DNA from: UBA4416 sp044238845
GTDB lineage: Bacteria > Bacteroidota > Bacteroidia > B-17B0 > Aurantibacillaceae
Assembly: GCA_044238845.1 (NCBI GenBank)
Contig: JBIICN010000008.1
Location: 1-64,000 of the forward strand
Direction: 5' to 3'
DNA: 64,000 nt
Positions 42,268-50,883 of the stretch are shown piece by piece. Position 1 is the first letter of the stretch, and every line of letters begins with the position of its first letter. A program made the translations under genes and the position numbers. The notes under the pieces are model-generated. The model worked only from the letters and a program-made list of their open reading frames with translations, searched no databases and was not told the DNA's origin.

Positions 42268-42296
42268 TGTCGACACAGAGTGAAGTCGAGTAGCTT
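42268..42296. repeat. Degenerate half of the GAGCGGAGTC repeat
   Basis: GTCGACACAGAGTGAAGTCGAG matches the left half of the 19221 element with several changes; the right half is missing. It lies between divergent ridA and the next small gene. Confidence 0.45.
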
Positions 42297-42311
42297 TTGT
42301 ATGTTTGTAAT

Positions 42312-42575
42312 ATGCTTATCAACGATATTATTCTCGAAATCAAAAACTATAAAAATGCCTCCATTCATAAATCATCTTTAGACATCTATAAATTATTAGA
42401 GGGTAACAAACATGTTTTTGTAAATAAAATAAGTGAACAAAATTTTAATCACTTACTGTCTAATTTCGAAAACCTAACGTACGCAAGTCCAAAAGACTAT
42501 CATACATCAGGTTACGAAAGAGAATATAAAACACATTACGATTTATTACTGTTTTATTTAGATAGAATAGTTTAG
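42312..42575 (+). CDS. Small protein of unknown function
   Basis: 87 residues from the ATG at 42312 (MLINDIILEIKNYKNASIH). It is mostly helical and acidic/basic mixed, ending YKTHYDLLLFYLDRIV. No family recognised. Support for a real gene: TATGTTTG at 42300-42307 matches the -7 box, the reading frame fills the gap exactly, and its stop overlaps the convergent vWA gene by 4 bases. If that box is used, the mRNA would be nearly leaderless. Confidence 0.55.
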   Translation: MLINDIILEIKNYKNASIHKSSLDIYKLLEGNKHVFVNKISEQNFNHLLSNFENLTYASPKDYHTSGYEREYKTHYDLLLFYLDRIV

Positions 42576-43729
42576 TGCTGAATAATTAAAGGCTTACTGT
42601 AAAACTTAGAATAATCTTGATTATAAATTTGAATCAAGTAGGTGCCACTTGGTAAATGATTTACTTGAATATTAACACTTGCTAAATTTGAATTCGAACT
42701 CAAAACTTTTCTCCCTGTCATGTCGTTAATTTCATAATAAATAGTTTCGTTTCCTGGTAATTTTAAATGGCAATAATCATTAGCAGGATTAGGATACACT
42801 TTTGCAAATTCTTTATTCTCATGTATTTTTTCTACAAAGGTTTGTTTGCTAGCAATGATAATGGGGTATAAATTAAATTTTACTTGCATCGAATCACATT
42901 TGCGAATCACTTGTGATGGGCTGTAACCAGAGTAGGGAGGAAGTTGTGATTGAGCATCGCCAATAACCAACATTAATCGTCTGTTTCCTGGTGTCCAATT
43001 CATTTCTTCAACGGTTCTTACAATACCATCATTTACAGATTCCGCCACGTCAGGATTCCCAATGGTAGAATAGGTTTCCATAAAATCTTTAATAATTCGC
43101 ACATTGTTAGTTAGGTTGGTTCTATTATACCATAAATTGTGATGATAATTTTTATCACCATAATAGGCCATGGCTACTTTTACATTATTAAACTTGGATA
43201 GGTAATCCATAATCATGTTTAAACTATTTCTCACGTTTTCAATATCATCGTCCATGCTACCCGTTTTATCTACTAAAAATACGATATCTGTTCCTTCGTT
43301 AATTCTAGAGGTTAAAACTTCCATCACAGATAACATCACCGCGTCGGAGTTATCTGCATAGTACGAACGTCCATGTAACGAATCTGCTAGTGTTGAGAAA
43401 TAGGAAATAGCTAATTGATTATAGGATTCTTTATCGTAAAGTGGAACAATTTTATTAAGTGAATCAATAATTTCATCGCTTATAGTATAATGTACTTTTT
43501 GTTCGTTTAATGAATCCTTTACTACTTTTCTGTTTTGGATCCGACTAACAGTTTTATTTTGTTCCGTTTTTTGTTCTTCTCTAACAAAAGGAGTTTCTTC
43601 TTTTGGAGCTCTCACGGTTGATTCTGTTGCTAACGCTGTATTACTATTATTTGCTTGCGGGGCATTGCACGAATAGCCAATAAAAAGAAGAGCTGTAATA
43701 CAAATGGTGTAGTAGATAATTTTTATCAT
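42572..43729 (-). CDS. von Willebrand factor A domain lipoprotein with T9SS sorting domain
   Basis: 385 residues from the ATG at 43729. A signal peptide with lipobox FIGYSC puts the lipidated Cys near residue 20. After a charged low-complexity linker, a vWA domain (about 145-310) has the MIDAS motif DKTGSMDDD (DxTxS form of DxSxS) and GDAQSQ on the opposite side. Residues about 312-385 (VYPNPANDYCHL, DMTGRKVL, PSGTYLIQIY) form a type A T9SS sorting domain. A lipid anchor and a T9SS tail on one protein are unusual together. Confidence 0.85.
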   Translation of the reverse strand: MIKIIYYTICITALLFIGYSCNAPQANNSNTALATESTVRAPKEETPFVREEQKTEQNKTVSRIQNRKVVKDSLNEQKVHYTISDEIIDSLNKIVPLYDKESYNQLAISYFSTLADSLHGRSYYADNSDAVMLSVMEVLTSRINEGTDIVFLVDKTGSMDDDIENVRNSLNMIMDYLSKFNNVKVAMAYYGDKNYHHNLWYNRTNLTNNVRIIKDFMETYSTIGNPDVAESVNDGIVRTVEEMNWTPGNRRLMLVIGDAQSQLPPYSGYSPSQVIRKCDSMQVKFNLYPIIIASKQTFVEKIHENKEFAKVYPNPANDYCHLKLPGNETIYYEINDMTGRKVLSSNSNLASVNIQVNHLPSGTYLIQIYNQDYSKFYSKPLIIQH

Positions 43730-43820
43730 AGTAAATAGTTTTAGGTAAAACAAAAAGTGGATTTACTAGATATAACGCAATTACGTAACAATTAGTTACA
43801 AAAATAAAATAAAGAGGCAA

Positions 43821-44231
43821 TTACAATTGTGATTTAAGCCAGCTGATAGCTTCTTTTTTACTACTAAAACCTCTTGTAGGAACGATAGGCTTATTAATCT
43901 TTACAAAAAAATTAAATAATAATTTTTTTGATAAAGCATCTGCCAAAACAGCATTTGCTCGTGTAAATTCACTTGCTTCTTTGGTGGCAGCGTAAGCTCT
44001 TGCTTCTGGAGTAATGGACATAAAGTTGTAGGTGTCGATATATACTAGCATCTTTTTTTCATGTCCTAAGTCTTTTATGATGCTTGTTAAAAGAACTAAA
44101 TGTTCTTTTTTTATTTCATCTATGTTTGGATTCCATTCAACTTCAATGATGTTATCCTCATTTAAATTTACAATAAAGGCCTCAGGGATTTCTTTTTTTA
44201 AACTTACTGTATTTTTATTTCTCGAATGCAT
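43821..44231 (-). CDS. Unknown protein, tandem paralogue A (STAS/SpoIIAA-like length)
   Basis: 136 residues, no signal peptide. Clearly homologous to the next gene: both have NIIEVxWNxxI, MLxYxDTYxFMSITPEA, ANAVLxDxLxKK and a GFxxKxEAxxWLK end. The size, strand/helix pattern and C-terminal helix resemble SpoIIAA-like STAS folds, but I cannot assign the family. It may be a phosphosignalling antagonist (inference). Confidence 0.75.
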   Translation of the reverse strand: MHSRNKNTVSLKKEIPEAFIVNLNEDNIIEVEWNPNIDEIKKEHLVLLTSIIKDLGHEKKMLVYIDTYNFMSITPEARAYAATKEASEFTRANAVLADALSKKLLFNFFVKINKPIVPTRGFSSKKEAISWLKSQL

Positions 44232-44344
44232 CTTTGTAGTTCTAGTAAAGACTAAATTACAAAAATATTTTCGATAAAATCTATTTTTTGAATGATAAAG
44301 TGTTTCTTTTTTTAGTTAAGATTGCTTTAGATGCTTTTATAAAA

Positions 44345-44764
44345 TTAAGAATTTATATTTTTAAGCCAAATTAATGCTTCTTCCTTAGTATTAAATCCTT
44401 TTGTCTCAACAGATGGAGGATATATTTTTAAATAAAAATTAAAAATTATTTTTTTGGGAAGAGAATCTATGAGAACTGCGTTAGCCAAACAATATTTAAA
44501 GGCATCTTCAGTAGTAGTATATTTACTTGCTTCGGGTGTAATGGACATAAAACTATAAGTATCAACGTATAGTAACATCCTTTTTCCTTTGCCTAATATT
44601 TTTATTGAATTTCTTAAATGTTCAAGATGAACCACATCAACCTCTTCAATTTTATTATTCCAACTTACTTCAATTATATTATAAGTATTAAGTTTTATCG
44701 TGTAATAGTCTGATATAATCGAATTGGCTTCATTGATTGTGTTTTCTTTGTTTAATAGTTCCAT
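44345..44764 (-). CDS. Unknown protein, tandem paralogue B
   Basis: 139 residues. By eye a little under half of the positions match paralogue A, including the strictly shared FMSITPEA block near residue 70 and FNFYLKI. The 113-base gap to paralogue A has no terminator. The 204 bases upstream (44765-44968), shared with the divergent helicase gene, hold only AT-rich promoter-like sequence. Confidence 0.75.
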   Translation of the reverse strand: MELLNKENTINEANSIISDYYTIKLNTYNIIEVSWNNKIEEVDVVHLEHLRNSIKILGKGKRMLLYVDTYSFMSITPEASKYTTTEDAFKYCLANAVLIDSLPKKIIFNFYLKIYPPSVETKGFNTKEEALIWLKNINS

Positions 44765-44968
44765 AAATGATGATAGTGCGTCTAAAAATACATTTACAAT
44801 ATTAGAATATGTAAGATTTATCGAAAAAAAATTATTACCTGTCTGATAATATTTAATAAATTGGATACTAATTTTAATTCTACTTATAAGGAAAACAATA
44901 ACTATAAATTAAAAAAGTGAAGTATACATACGTTTAATTTCTGTTATCTTTACCAATATTGTACATCT

Positions 44969-46201
44969 ATGAAATTTGAAGAATACCATATTTTACCTGA
45001 GCTGAAAAAAAGTTTGCAAGAGTTAGGGTTTAAACGTCCAACTGATATTCAGTTTAAAGCCATTCCCAATATTTTAAATGGCGAAGATGTGTTGGCCATT
45101 GCGCAAACAGGAACTGGCAAAACAGCAGCTTTTGCAATTCCGATTTTACATTTAATTACAAAAGCGGGCATAGGAGATGGTGTGCAAGCAATTGTGATGG
45201 TTCCCACTCATGAGTTAGCTATTCAAATTACCGAAGTGTTTGATAAATTGGGTAAATACACCGACGTTAAAACCTTGGCTATTTATGGTGGCGTTGATCA
45301 AGATCCTCAAATTGAAAAATTACACCAAGGAGTTGATATTGTGATTGCCACACCGGGTCGTGTGTTTGATTTGGTAAATCAAGGTTATTTAAAATTAAGA
45401 GATATTAAAGTGTTGGTATTGGACGAGGCTGATTTAATGTTGGATTTAGGCTTTTATAAAGATATCGAAGATTTAATTAAATATTTACCACGTCATCGTC
45501 AAACCTTATTTTTTTCGGCAACCATTAATGAGAAAATTAAGAAACTAGCTTATTCCTTAGTTCGCAATGCTATTCGTATTCAAATTTCACCAAAAGATCC
45601 CGTTTCAAAAAATGTGACCCACTCCGTGATGTTTGTGAGTATGGATGATAAGCGTTTCTTTTTAGAACGTATTGTGAATGAAAATCCTGAAAGTAGAATA
45701 TTAGTTTTTGTAAGAACCAAAGTGCGGGCAGAAAGAGTGTTTGAAGCTATGAACCGTGTTGGTATTAAAAGTCAAACCATGCATGGAGGTAAAGACCAAG
45801 AAAATCGGTTGGAAGTAATGACTGGATTTAAAAATGGAGATTTTAAATTATTAATTGCTACTGATATTAGTGCACGTGGAGTTGATATTGCCAATGTAGA
45901 TTATGTAGTGAATTATGATTTACCAGATGTAGCCGAAAACTATGTGCATAGAGTAGGGCGAACAGGGCGTGGAAATAACAAAGGTGTAGCCGTATCGTTT
46001 TGTAGTCCCGAAGAAAAACCTGTTTTAGATGAAATCGAAAGCTTTATGGATAAAAAAATTACTGTACTAGAAGTAGATAAGGCTGATTATAGTGAAACCT
46101 TAGCACTAACAGATGACGTAAATGATAATTGGAAAAAATTAATAGCCGACGCTGAAAAAGAAGATAAAGCTTACAAGGCTAAAAAGAAGAAAAAGAAATA
46201 A
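44969..46201 (+). CDS. DEAD-box RNA helicase
   Basis: 410 residues. Helicase motifs in order: GFKRPTDIQFKAIP (Q motif), AQTGTGKTAAF (I), PTHELAIQ (Ia, with His in place of the usual Arg), TPGR (Ib), VLDEADLML (II), SAT (III), ILVFVRTK (IV), TDISARGVDI (V) and HRVGRTGR (VI). The tail is short and Lys-rich (KAYKAKKKKKK), as in RhlE/DeaD relatives of Bacteroidota. Probably acts in ribosome assembly or mRNA turnover, especially in the cold. Confidence 0.94.
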   Translation: MKFEEYHILPELKKSLQELGFKRPTDIQFKAIPNILNGEDVLAIAQTGTGKTAAFAIPILHLITKAGIGDGVQAIVMVPTHELAIQITEVFDKLGKYTDVKTLAIYGGVDQDPQIEKLHQGVDIVIATPGRVFDLVNQGYLKLRDIKVLVLDEADLMLDLGFYKDIEDLIKYLPRHRQTLFFSATINEKIKKLAYSLVRNAIRIQISPKDPVSKNVTHSVMFVSMDDKRFFLERIVNENPESRILVFVRTKVRAERVFEAMNRVGIKSQTMHGGKDQENRLEVMTGFKNGDFKLLIATDISARGVDIANVDYVVNYDLPDVAENYVHRVGRTGRGNNKGVAVSFCSPEEKPVLDEIESFMDKKITVLEVDKADYSETLALTDDVNDNWKKLIADAEKEDKAYKAKKKKKK

Positions 46202-46214
46202 TTTTGAGGTTATA

Positions 46215-46282
46215 CTAAACTTGATTCAGCATCTGTTTTAATATTGCAGGACAGAGACCTTAAAACAAGTTCAGGGTAACTT
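46215..46282. repeat. CAAGTT-type intergenic repeat
   Basis: AAACTTG (46217-46223) and CAAGTT (46266-46271) are inverted ends around GATTCAGCATCTG and ACCTTAAAACAAGTTCAGGG. I recall palindromes with AACAAGTTCAGG in many Bacteroidota intergenic regions. It lies between the helicase and pseudouridine synthase genes. Confidence 0.5.
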
Positions 46283-46313
46283 ACGAAATATGGTATCATA
46301 AACAAAATTGAAA

Positions 46314-47009
46314 ATGAAAGTAGATAAATACATAGGTCAATCTGGTTATACATCACGTCGTAAGGCTTATGATTTAATTGATGCAAAACGCGTAATCGTA
46401 AATGGAAAAGTAGCCACATTTAGCACTAAAATAAAAGAGGGCGATGTTATTTTAATTGATGGCGAAGAACTTAAGAAAAAAGAGTTTATCCCAACTTACA
46501 TTGTTTACAACAAACCAAAAGGTATTGAATGTACTTCCGAAAAAATCGAAAACAATATCATTGATGCCATTGGTCATTCGCAAGCAATTTATCCTGTTGG
46601 GCGATTAGATAAAGATTCGGAAGGATTAATCTTATTGACCAACCATGGAGAAATTATTAATAAAATTGGTAATTCGAAATTTGAACACGAAAAAGAATAC
46701 ATTGTTACTTTGAATTTACCAGTAAGAACTGCTTTTTTGAAGGAAATTTCGGAAGGTATCGAAATTCAAGGAGTAAAAACAAAACCTTGTGTGGTTTCGA
46801 GAGAGCCAAATTCGAAACGGATTTTTAGAATTATTTTAACTCAAGGACTTAATAGACAAATTCGTCGAATGTGTAATGCTTTTGATTATCAAGTAATTAA
46901 ACTTCAGCGAATTCGTGTTATGAATATTCAATTAAATAAGCTTAAAATTGGAGAATGGCGCGATTTAACGGAAATAGAACTTAAGGAATTGTTTGCTCAG
47001 TTAAACTAG
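46314..47009 (+). CDS. RsuA/RluF-family rRNA pseudouridine synthase
   Basis: 231 residues from the ATG at 46314. An N-terminal S4 domain (MKVDKYIGQSGYTSRRKAYDLIDAKRVIVNGK) leads to the catalytic domain with GRLDKDSEGLILLTN (catalytic Asp), EKEYIVTL and GLNRQIRRMCNAFDYQVIKLQRIR. The latter block is closest to RluF, which modifies 23S rRNA U2604. No clear terminator before the next gene. Confidence 0.9.
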   Translation: MKVDKYIGQSGYTSRRKAYDLIDAKRVIVNGKVATFSTKIKEGDVILIDGEELKKKEFIPTYIVYNKPKGIECTSEKIENNIIDAIGHSQAIYPVGRLDKDSEGLILLTNHGEIINKIGNSKFEHEKEYIVTLNLPVRTAFLKEISEGIEIQGVKTKPCVVSREPNSKRIFRIILTQGLNRQIRRMCNAFDYQVIKLQRIRVMNIQLNKLKIGEWRDLTEIELKELFAQLN

Positions 47010-47127
47010 CTTTTTACTTGTTTTTATTTAAGTTTCACTAGTATTTTATACTTTTATAACAAATATTTTTTAAATTTGAAATATTAAAATTCCTGCAAAG
47101 GATAGATTAAACTAAACAAATAGACAG

Positions 47128-47520
47128 ATGGACAAATACTCGATAGAAGCAACATCAAATACACCAACAATTAAATTTGATTTAAAGAAAGGTGAATTAA
47201 ATATTTCGGGTCGTTCAATCCCTGAAAATTCTATTGAATTTTACAATCCTTTGTTTGAAGCCCTAGATAAATATTTAGCGGATCCTAATCCCAAAAATGC
47301 CACTATTTTAAATATTCAATTAGAATATTATAACAGTAGTTCTTCTGCATGCTTATTAAGTGTTTTTAAGAAATTAGAAAAATTTAATAAGGGTAAAGGC
47401 TCGCCAGTAACTATTAATTGGATTTATGAAGAAAACGATGAAGATATTTTAGCCGCTGGTAAAAATTTTGAAGGCATGGTTGATTTACCTTTTCAAATGA
47501 TTTCTATTTCTGAGAACTAG
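47128..47520 (+). CDS. SiaC-family regulatory phosphoprotein (DUF1987)
   Basis: 130 residues. NTPTIKFDLKKGELNISGRSIPENSIEFYNPLFEAL is the family opening, and LNIQLEYYNSSSSACLLSVFKKLE carries the Ser/Thr site phosphorylated in the family (Thr in Pseudomonas SiaC; a Ser run here). In Pseudomonas, SiaC is controlled by kinase SiaB and the PP2C phosphatase SiaA and activates a diguanylate cyclase. No kinase or cyclase is adjacent. The SpoIIE phosphatase at 29.4 kb is a possible partner. Confidence 0.85.
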   Translation: MDKYSIEATSNTPTIKFDLKKGELNISGRSIPENSIEFYNPLFEALDKYLADPNPKNATILNIQLEYYNSSSSACLLSVFKKLEKFNKGKGSPVTINWIYEENDEDILAAGKNFEGMVDLPFQMISISEN

Positions 47521-47599
47521 TTTCGTTTAAATTTTATTTTTCTTTTGGAGTATAATTAACTCGTGAATGCTCGCTTTTTTTGATTTGCATTGAGTTTGT

Positions 47600-48249
47600 G
47601 TTAGGGGTAGGTAGTATTAATAGTTTATTGTATAAGTTCTATTGATATTAAATGGACAAAATACGGTGTCTGAAAAACTATTTGTCACATTATTGCGTTT
47701 AACCGTCCACGTAATTTCATTATAAAAACCACCCTTTGCACGTGTTGTAGTTTCATAATAACATCTGCATCCAATTCCGGGGAGATTCATGAAGAAGTCG
47801 TCATTAGGTCCAAGTGGGCTACTTGTGGTAGCTGTTACTATTAGTGTCGCGTTACGGTATAAAAGAGTTGTTTTATTAACTTGCTCATTTGGCTTGACGT
47901 TGAACCAACTAGTAGAATACTGCGAACTGTAATTAGGACTTGCATTAACATCTACTTTCCATCCTGAGCAGTCGGATACTTCAAGGCTAAATGAATAAAA
48001 ACCATTCTTGTCTGTTGTCGTCGACGCAATTGTCGACCAACCAGAAACATTTCCCACGGAACTACTTCCACATGATTCATTCAAGCTAATTGTTATGCCT
48101 GAAACGGGGCTGTTATTCAGTTCATTTAAAACTTGTCCTGCCACTGAAATCTTTTTCGTCTCCTTGTCCTTTTTACAAGAAGTAATAGAAACAAAAAGAA
48201 AAATTATTATTAATAGTCTATTTATCATATGTCTTATATTACCCCTAAC
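47600..48249. repeat. 10-bp inverted repeats flanking a single lipoprotein gene
   Basis: GTTAGGGGTA (47600-47609) and TACCCCTAAC (48240-48249) are exact inverted copies, 17 bases past the stop and 12 bases before the start of the enclosed gene. Confidence 0.5.
47617..48228 (-). CDS. Lipoprotein with a carboxypeptidase-regulatory-like domain
   Basis: 203 residues. Signal peptide with lipobox SITSC, followed by KKDKETKK. Residues about 28-100 (VAGQVLNELNNSPVSGITISL, TTDKNGFYSFSLEV) look like a carboxypeptidase regulatory/Cna-B beta sandwich. The C-terminal half is beta-rich with Cys pairs (GCRCYY, FCPF) and has no known family. Probably a periplasmic or outer-membrane lipoprotein. It is flanked by exact inverted 10-mers. 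Confidence 0.75.
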   Translation of the reverse strand: MINRLLIIIFLFVSITSCKKDKETKKISVAGQVLNELNNSPVSGITISLNESCGSSSVGNVSGWSTIASTTTDKNGFYSFSLEVSDCSGWKVDVNASPNYSSQYSTSWFNVKPNEQVNKTTLLYRNATLIVTATTSSPLGPNDDFFMNLPGIGCRCYYETTTRAKGGFYNEITWTVKRNNVTNSFSDTVFCPFNINRTYTINY

Positions 48250-48376
48250 TAGCTTATAGAAGCTATTCTATAGAGTTATATTGCAAATTTTACCCAAAAG
48301 GTGTTATCGCTTAATTCTTATATCTTTTGTAAATAATTAAAAAATAGCTAAGCATTTGCATTTTTTTCATTTCTAA

Positions 48377-50731
48377 TTACTTCAAACTATCTTCAATATC
48401 AATCAATGGTTCTTCGATGATTTCTTTTTTCATCGATTTTTTATGAATAGATAATAAAATAGCTGGTAACAAAATAATATTAGTAAACATGGATATTAAT
48501 AACGTTAAAGATACTAATACGCCTAATGCCACTGTGCCACCAAAACTTGATGCAGAGAAAATAGAGAATCCACTAAATAAAATAATAGATGTGTAAACCA
48601 TGCTTAAACCTGTATCTTTAATAGCTGCCGAAATAGCGGCAGCTGCACCTGCATTATGTTTTTTTAATTCTTGGCGGTACTTGGTTAAAAAATAAATGGT
48701 GCCGTCGCTACTAATACCAAAGGCTATACTAAATATTAAAATGGTTGAGGGTTTAAATCTAATATCTAAAAAGCCCATAATACCTGCAGTAATTACTAAT
48801 GGTATTAAACATGGTAGTTTAGATAATACAATAATGCGTACCGAACGGAATAAGGCAATACCCACAATGGCAATTAAAATAATTTCAATCAATAAACTCT
48901 CTAATAAATTAGATAATAAGTAATCGTTGTTTTTTAAAAACACTAAACTGTGTCCTGTTAAACTCACATGGTACTCTTGTGGACTAAAAATAGAATCAAT
49001 TTTAGGACGAATGATCTTCATCAATTCCTTCATTTTTTTAGAACCAATATCTGCTACCTGATAACTAATACGCGTTGTTTGTTTTGTGCTATCAATAAAC
49101 TTAGCTAGTTTATTATTTTGCCCTTTTAAAGATCCTGAGTATTCGGATAAGGTTTTTAAATCTGATACACCAGGAAATTTATAATACTTAGGATTCCCCT
49201 CGTTATAAGCTTGGTACGAAAATTTAATGGCCTCAACTACCGATAATGGTTTTGAAAACATAGGATAGTCTTCCAGCATTTTTTGCATGGCTTTAATTTT
49301 ATATAAAGCTTTGGCATTATTTTCAAATAAGCCGTTTTCCTTTTTTGTATCAACAGCTATTTCAAAAGGTAATACGCCATTAAAGTTTTGTTCAAAAAAG
49401 TGTAGGTCGGTATAAATAGGATCTTTTTTAGGTAAATCGTCTACTACATAACCATTCATGTCAATAAAAGTCATTCCCCAAAAACAAAGTGCCGTAATAG
49501 CTGTGGTAGTAATGTATATAGCCATTCTTCGTTTTTGCACTAAATGGTCAACTATATCTAAGGCCTTGGTAATAATTTTACCATCTTGATGTTTGGTATG
49601 TTTTTCTTTTGGAGTAGGGAGAGCGTGTAAAATAACAGGCACTAATATCAGTGTAATAAAGTAAGTTGCCATAACACTTATCGACGCTACTACACCAAAC
49701 TCCACTAGCATTAAACTTTTTGTGAAATACAATACTCCAAAGCCAATAGCAGTAGTAATATTTGCTAAAAATAAGGTAACGCCAATCGTTTCAATACTTC
49801 GCGTAATGGCTTTTATTTTATTACCGTGTGCTACAAATTCGCTTTGATATTTGTTTATTAAAAAGATACAGTTTGGTAAACCAATTACCATAATTAATGG
49901 CGGTAATAAACCTGTTAAAATGGTTATTTTGTAACCTAGCATAAACATAATACCGGTTGACCATAACACACCAACAGCCGTAATAATTAATGAGAAAAAC
50001 ACAACACTTCCCGAACGGAAGAATACCCATAATATAATAGCGGTTACAATAATAGCTAGTATTAAAAACAAAGTCATTTCGTGCGACACCTTTGTCATTA
50101 CCTGCGAACGGATATAAGGCATACCCGAATAATGCATTTCGATATGGTGTTTTTTAGCAAACACTTCGGCTAGCACTTTTATTTCGGCAACAATTTCTAA
50201 ACGGCGTTTTGAGTTTAAATCCTTTTTAGTAAAAGTAATCGCCATCACATTGGCGCCTGTTTCTTTATTATAAATAATGCCCTCGTAAAAAGGTAATGCT
50301 AAAAAATCGGCTTTAATACTATCAACGTCTTGTTGGTTTTTTATTGGTTTTTGTATTAATGGAACAAATTCAAATTTTTGTAAGCTATCGTTTTTTACAA
50401 ATTTGTAAATCGTAGGAACCGACATTAAATCTTTAATTCCTTGTATGTTTTTAATGGTTTTACTGAGCTCATACCAATCATTAAACTTTTGATATTGAAA
50501 TAGGTTTTTGTCTTCAAATCCCATCACCATCACATTGCCATCTTCTCCAAAATGTTTCTTAAAGCTTTGGTATTCTATATAAGTGCTATCATCATCTGGT
50601 AGTATTTGAGCAAAATCGTATGATAATTCAACTCTTGAGGTTTCATAAACCATAAAAGCTGTCAGTATTAATACAACTGTTGTAAAGGCTGCTTTATTTC
50701 TTAATAATAAACCCGAAAAACATTTCCACAT
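48377..50731 (-). CDS. RND/MMPL family exporter (HAE3-like)
   Basis: 784 residues with the two-fold RND layout: helix 1 (about 14-30), periplasmic loop 1 (about 35-215), helices 2-6 (about 218-370), helix 7 (about 402-420), loop 2 (about 425-610), helices 8-12 (about 613-765). SYDFAQILPDDDSTYIEYQSFKKHFGEDGN and FSIAFGISSDGTIYFLTKYRQEL are typical of the lipid/hydrophobe-exporting branch. Likely moves lipids or hopanoid-like molecules from the inner membrane (inference). Unlike the exporter at 33.3 kb it has no fused enzymes. Confidence 0.9.
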   Translation of the reverse strand: MWKCFSGLLLRNKAAFTTVVLILTAFMVYETSRVELSYDFAQILPDDDSTYIEYQSFKKHFGEDGNVMVMGFEDKNLFQYQKFNDWYELSKTIKNIQGIKDLMSVPTIYKFVKNDSLQKFEFVPLIQKPIKNQQDVDSIKADFLALPFYEGIIYNKETGANVMAITFTKKDLNSKRRLEIVAEIKVLAEVFAKKHHIEMHYSGMPYIRSQVMTKVSHEMTLFLILAIIVTAIILWVFFRSGSVVFFSLIITAVGVLWSTGIMFMLGYKITILTGLLPPLIMVIGLPNCIFLINKYQSEFVAHGNKIKAITRSIETIGVTLFLANITTAIGFGVLYFTKSLMLVEFGVVASISVMATYFITLILVPVILHALPTPKEKHTKHQDGKIITKALDIVDHLVQKRRMAIYITTTAITALCFWGMTFIDMNGYVVDDLPKKDPIYTDLHFFEQNFNGVLPFEIAVDTKKENGLFENNAKALYKIKAMQKMLEDYPMFSKPLSVVEAIKFSYQAYNEGNPKYYKFPGVSDLKTLSEYSGSLKGQNNKLAKFIDSTKQTTRISYQVADIGSKKMKELMKIIRPKIDSIFSPQEYHVSLTGHSLVFLKNNDYLLSNLLESLLIEIILIAIVGIALFRSVRIIVLSKLPCLIPLVITAGIMGFLDIRFKPSTILIFSIAFGISSDGTIYFLTKYRQELKKHNAGAAAAISAAIKDTGLSMVYTSIILFSGFSIFSASSFGGTVALGVLVSLTLLISMFTNIILLPAILLSIHKKSMKKEIIEEPLIDIEDSLK

Positions 50732-50883
50732 AATTAATTGCTTTTAGTAACACTTTTGAGATTTTGGCTAATTCCTTTATATCCAACTTCTTACCTTCTC
50801 AAAAAGGTTAAAGATAACTAATAATGAATGGATATTAAAAAAATGTTTTTAACGATGCTTTTTTGATGTTGATAAAAGCATTT

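Noticed and set aside
43821..44764. Toxin-antitoxin pair
   Set aside because: The two genes are full-length paralogues of equal size, not a small toxin with a DNA-binding antitoxin.
47600..48249. Integron attC cassette
   Set aside because: The ends superficially resemble GTTRRRY/RYYYAAC, but no paired R/L boxes or imperfect attC hairpin is present at either end, and no integrase is seen. Kept only as an unexplained inverted repeat.
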